In this document: piece by piece, positions 61,512 through 64,000 of the stretch
Numbering within the stretch: position 1 is the stretch's first letter
Layout: each line of letters begins with the position of its first letter
Assembly (NCBI RefSeq): GCF_052324685.1
Contig: NC_135221.1
Location: 21,555,371-21,619,370 of the forward strand
Length of the DNA stretch: 64,000 nucleotides
Reading direction: 5' to 3'
From: Brachyhypopomus gauderio
Lineage: Eukaryota > Chordata > Actinopteri > Gymnotiformes > Hypopomidae
Made by a program: the position numbers and the translations under genes
The notes under the pieces: model-generated
Told to the model about the DNA's origin: nothing
The model's input: only the letters and a program-made list of their open reading frames with translations
Databases searched by the model: none

Positions 61512-62410
61512 TGGCATCACCTGTCGCTGTATCCCCGTACACCAGCAGCCACCCCCAACCCACCCCCCCCTCCTCGCAGTATACCCATGACGTCACATGT
61601 CAACGCCCCGTCGTCGTATCCCCATGACGTCACATGCCCCGCCCCCCGGTCTTCTCACCTTTTTAACCCCTGACCCATTTTCATGCCTGGTAAATAAACT
61701 AGATTTTTTTCGGCGTGAGAAATCGGATGTGTGGCGTGTAAACGTGTGAAGACAGCCAAATGCGTGTGTCTCACGCTCAATGCGTGAGAGTTTGCAACCT
61801 TGGCGCTGCCAATTGTGTCTGCAAACGTGTGGACATTTCAGCCTACAATAACTCAACATCAAATATGAGGAAACACGATGTGATAACGTTTGTATGATGT
61901 AATTATTAAATGTAACGCAGTGCAATACTAAAAACCAGTTCTCACACTGATTGTACACACTAGCAATATAGGATGATTAAGTCTGCTACAAATTGATTCA
62001 GTTGGGGTCAAGTTGTAGCTACACGTATTGGCTGACAGTCTCATCAGTTAGTGCCTTTGTGGAACACATTAAAGTTACACAGGCCTAATAATTAGGAACA
62101 AACAAAAATACATATTATGTATAATAAATAATTTATATATATAATATTTATTTATAATACATTATTTTTATCATTAAAAGTCATTGTTTCCCATAATTCA
62201 ATTTCCCATGATGTAATTTACTGACACAAGACAGTACTCATGCATTTACTCACTACTTGAGTAGCTTTTAATCAAAGTACTTTTTTACTTTTACTCAAGT
62301 AAATTTTTGGGATGCATACTTTTACTTTTACTTGAGTAACATTTGGTTCAAGTAACTGTACTTTTACTTGAGTAAAATTGTTGAATACTCTACCCACCTC
62401 TGTTCCTACC

Positions 62411-64000
62411 GCACATCTCACTACTGTCACACTGTTCTGATACATATCCTGCACTACCCTCACATACTTTTCTGCTACTCTTGACTTCCTCATACACAGC
62501 TCCTGTCTGGGTACTCTATCATAAGCTTTCTCCAAGTCAACAAACACACAATGTAACTCCTTCTGTCCTTCCCTATACTTCTCCATTAACACTCTCAAAG
62601 CAAACATAGCATCTGTGGTGCACTTAGCTGGCATGAAACCATACTGCTGCTCACAGATCTCTACCTCTCCTCTAAGCCTAGCTTCCACTACTCTTTCCCA
62701 GATTTTCAGGCTGTGACTGATAAACTTTATTCCCCTGTAATTACTACAGCTCTGAACGTCGCCCTCTTGAAAATCGGCACCATTATGCTTTGTCTTCACT
62801 CCTCAGGCATCTTCTGACCTTCCAAGATTTTGTTAAATAACCCAGTCAAAAACTCCACTGCTGTCTCTCCCAAACATTTCCATTCCTCCACTGGAATATC
62901 ATCCGGTCCAACTGCCTTACCACAATTCATTCTCCGAATTGCAGCCCTAACTTCCTCCTTGCTCACCTGAGGCACTTCCTGATTCACAACCTCTACCTCT
63001 TCTAACCTTCTTTCCCTTTCATTCTCTTGATTCATCAGTTCCTCAAAATACTCCTTCCACCTTCCCAAGACACTCTCCTCACCAGACAACACATTTCCAA
63101 CTTTATCCTTTATCATCCTAACTTGCTGCACATCCTGCCCATCACGGTTTTTCTGTCTGGCCAGTCTGTACAGATCCTTTTCCCCTTCCTTAGTGTCCAA
63201 CTTCGCATTCCCAGGTATCCAGAACACCACCACCATTACCCAGTACCTGCCTCACCTCATCCCTGAATTTTACACCACAGTCCTCATCCTTTAATTTCCA
63301 CCACCTGATCTTAGGTTCCACTCTCACTCTCTTCCTCTTCTTCACCTCCAAAACCATCCTACATATCACCATCCTATGCTGTTTAGCTACACTCTCCCCT
63401 GGTAACACCTTGCAATCACTAACCTCTTTCAGGTTTTGTCTCCTACAGAGGATATAGTCGACCTGTGTGCATCTTCCCGCACTCTTATACGTTACCCTGT
63501 GCTCTTCCTTTTTCTTAACTACAGCCATCTTTATCCTTTTAGCAAAATCTACCACCATTTGTCCTCCTGTATTCCTTTCTTTAACACCATATCTACCCAA
63601 CACCTCCTCATCACCATTGTTCCCTCCACCAACATGTCCATTTAAATCTGCTCCAATCTGCTCTCTCTTCTTTAGGAACCAGCAAATAACTTCATCTAAC
63701 TCTCCAGAATTCTTCTTTCTCCTCCACAACACAACCTACCTGAGGAGCATAAGCACTCATGACATTCATCATCACCCCATCAATCTCTAACTTTACACAT
63801 ATCACCCTGTCACTTACTCTCTCTTTACCTCCACTACACTCTTACTAAACTCATCCTTCAGGATTACCCTTACTCCATTTCTCTTCCTATCTACACCATG
63901 ATAGAAGAGTTTGAAGCCACCACCAATGCACCTGGCCTTGCTCCCCTTCCACATGGTCTCCTGTACACACAGTATATCTATCTTCCTCCTCTCCATCTCA
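62411..64000 (-). pseudogene. LINE endonuclease and reverse transcriptase, N-terminal part, running off the window
   Basis: Read on the - strand from the window edge. 63814-63996 has the APE endonuclease start (DILCVQETMWKGS, catalytic Glu). 63190-63732 has IGADLNGHVG, the TQVDYILCRR Asp region and VAKQHRMVICR where a catalytic His is expected. 62796-63236 has the linker (GKAVGPDDIPVEEWK), and 62411-62799 the reverse transcriptase motifs [22 protein letters not shown] and [13 protein letters not shown]. The pieces lie in different frames, so the copy is dead. It is interrupted at 62403-62410 by the Tol2-like element and resumes at 59714. Confidence 0.87.

Larger units (their letters stand above)
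59723..62402. mobile_element. Tol2-like hAT element, 2.7 kb, no transposase seen
   Basis: Ends CAGAGGTGGGTAG and CTACCCACCTCTG, inverted, with a perfect 8-bp duplication in the host LINE. Subterminal regions on both sides are full of short ACTTTTACTTGAGTAA-type motifs in both orientations, as in Tol2-family hAT transposons, where they bind transposase. The inside has short frames only, none with hAT dimerisation or RNase H-like motifs, so it is non-autonomous or decayed. It contains a 28-bp repeat and a foldback. Confidence 0.87.

Overview
This is a vertebrate nuclear genome window, almost certainly from a teleost fish. The reasons are spliced genes with GT-AG introns, TATA-free AT-rich intergenic DNA, and fish-type transposons (Tc1-like, Tol2-like and other hAT elements, a sushi-type chromovirus, a fish LINE, tRNA-derived SINEs). 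Names rest on reading the translations; no database search was possible.

Genes. The left edge holds the last five coding exons of itm2a on the + strand (96-1815). Three rhodopsin-family lipid/nucleotide-type GPCR genes follow on the - strand: gpr174 (5258-6250), p2ry10 (24952-26106, with one coding intron) and lpar4 (35643-36704). From memory, the same four genes sit together on human Xq21 with the same relative order and orientation, so this looks like an ancient linkage block. No protein gene is recognised from 36.7 kb to the end.

Mobile DNA. Between gpr174 and p2ry10 lies a three-level nest: a Tc1-like transposon (8297-15304) split by a tRNA-derived repeat, itself split by a 5.4-kb Ty3/gypsy chromovirus (9524-14932) on the - strand. 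The chromovirus has near-identical LTRs, a 5-bp target duplication, a zinc-knuckle gag, a GGGAAAA slip site before pol, an apparent self-priming site and a C-terminal chromodomain. Its pol is broken by one stop codon and one frameshift. Further right are a Tc1-derived deletion element (49247-49776), a hAT element holding a solo LTR (50286-51085), a broken Tc1-like element (51252-52848), and a LINE (59.0 kb to the window end) split by a 2.7-kb Tol2-like hAT element (59723-62402).

Tandem repeats are unusually heavy: a 29-bp minisatellite of about 105 copies (16131-19194), a 31-bp G-rich minisatellite of about 73 copies (45263-47541), two smaller GC-rich arrays at 41.0-41.4 and 42.1-42.8 kb, and several microsatellites. 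The 31-bp array creates three overlapping giant open frames that are artefacts. The rest is intergenic DNA in which I see no supported gene.
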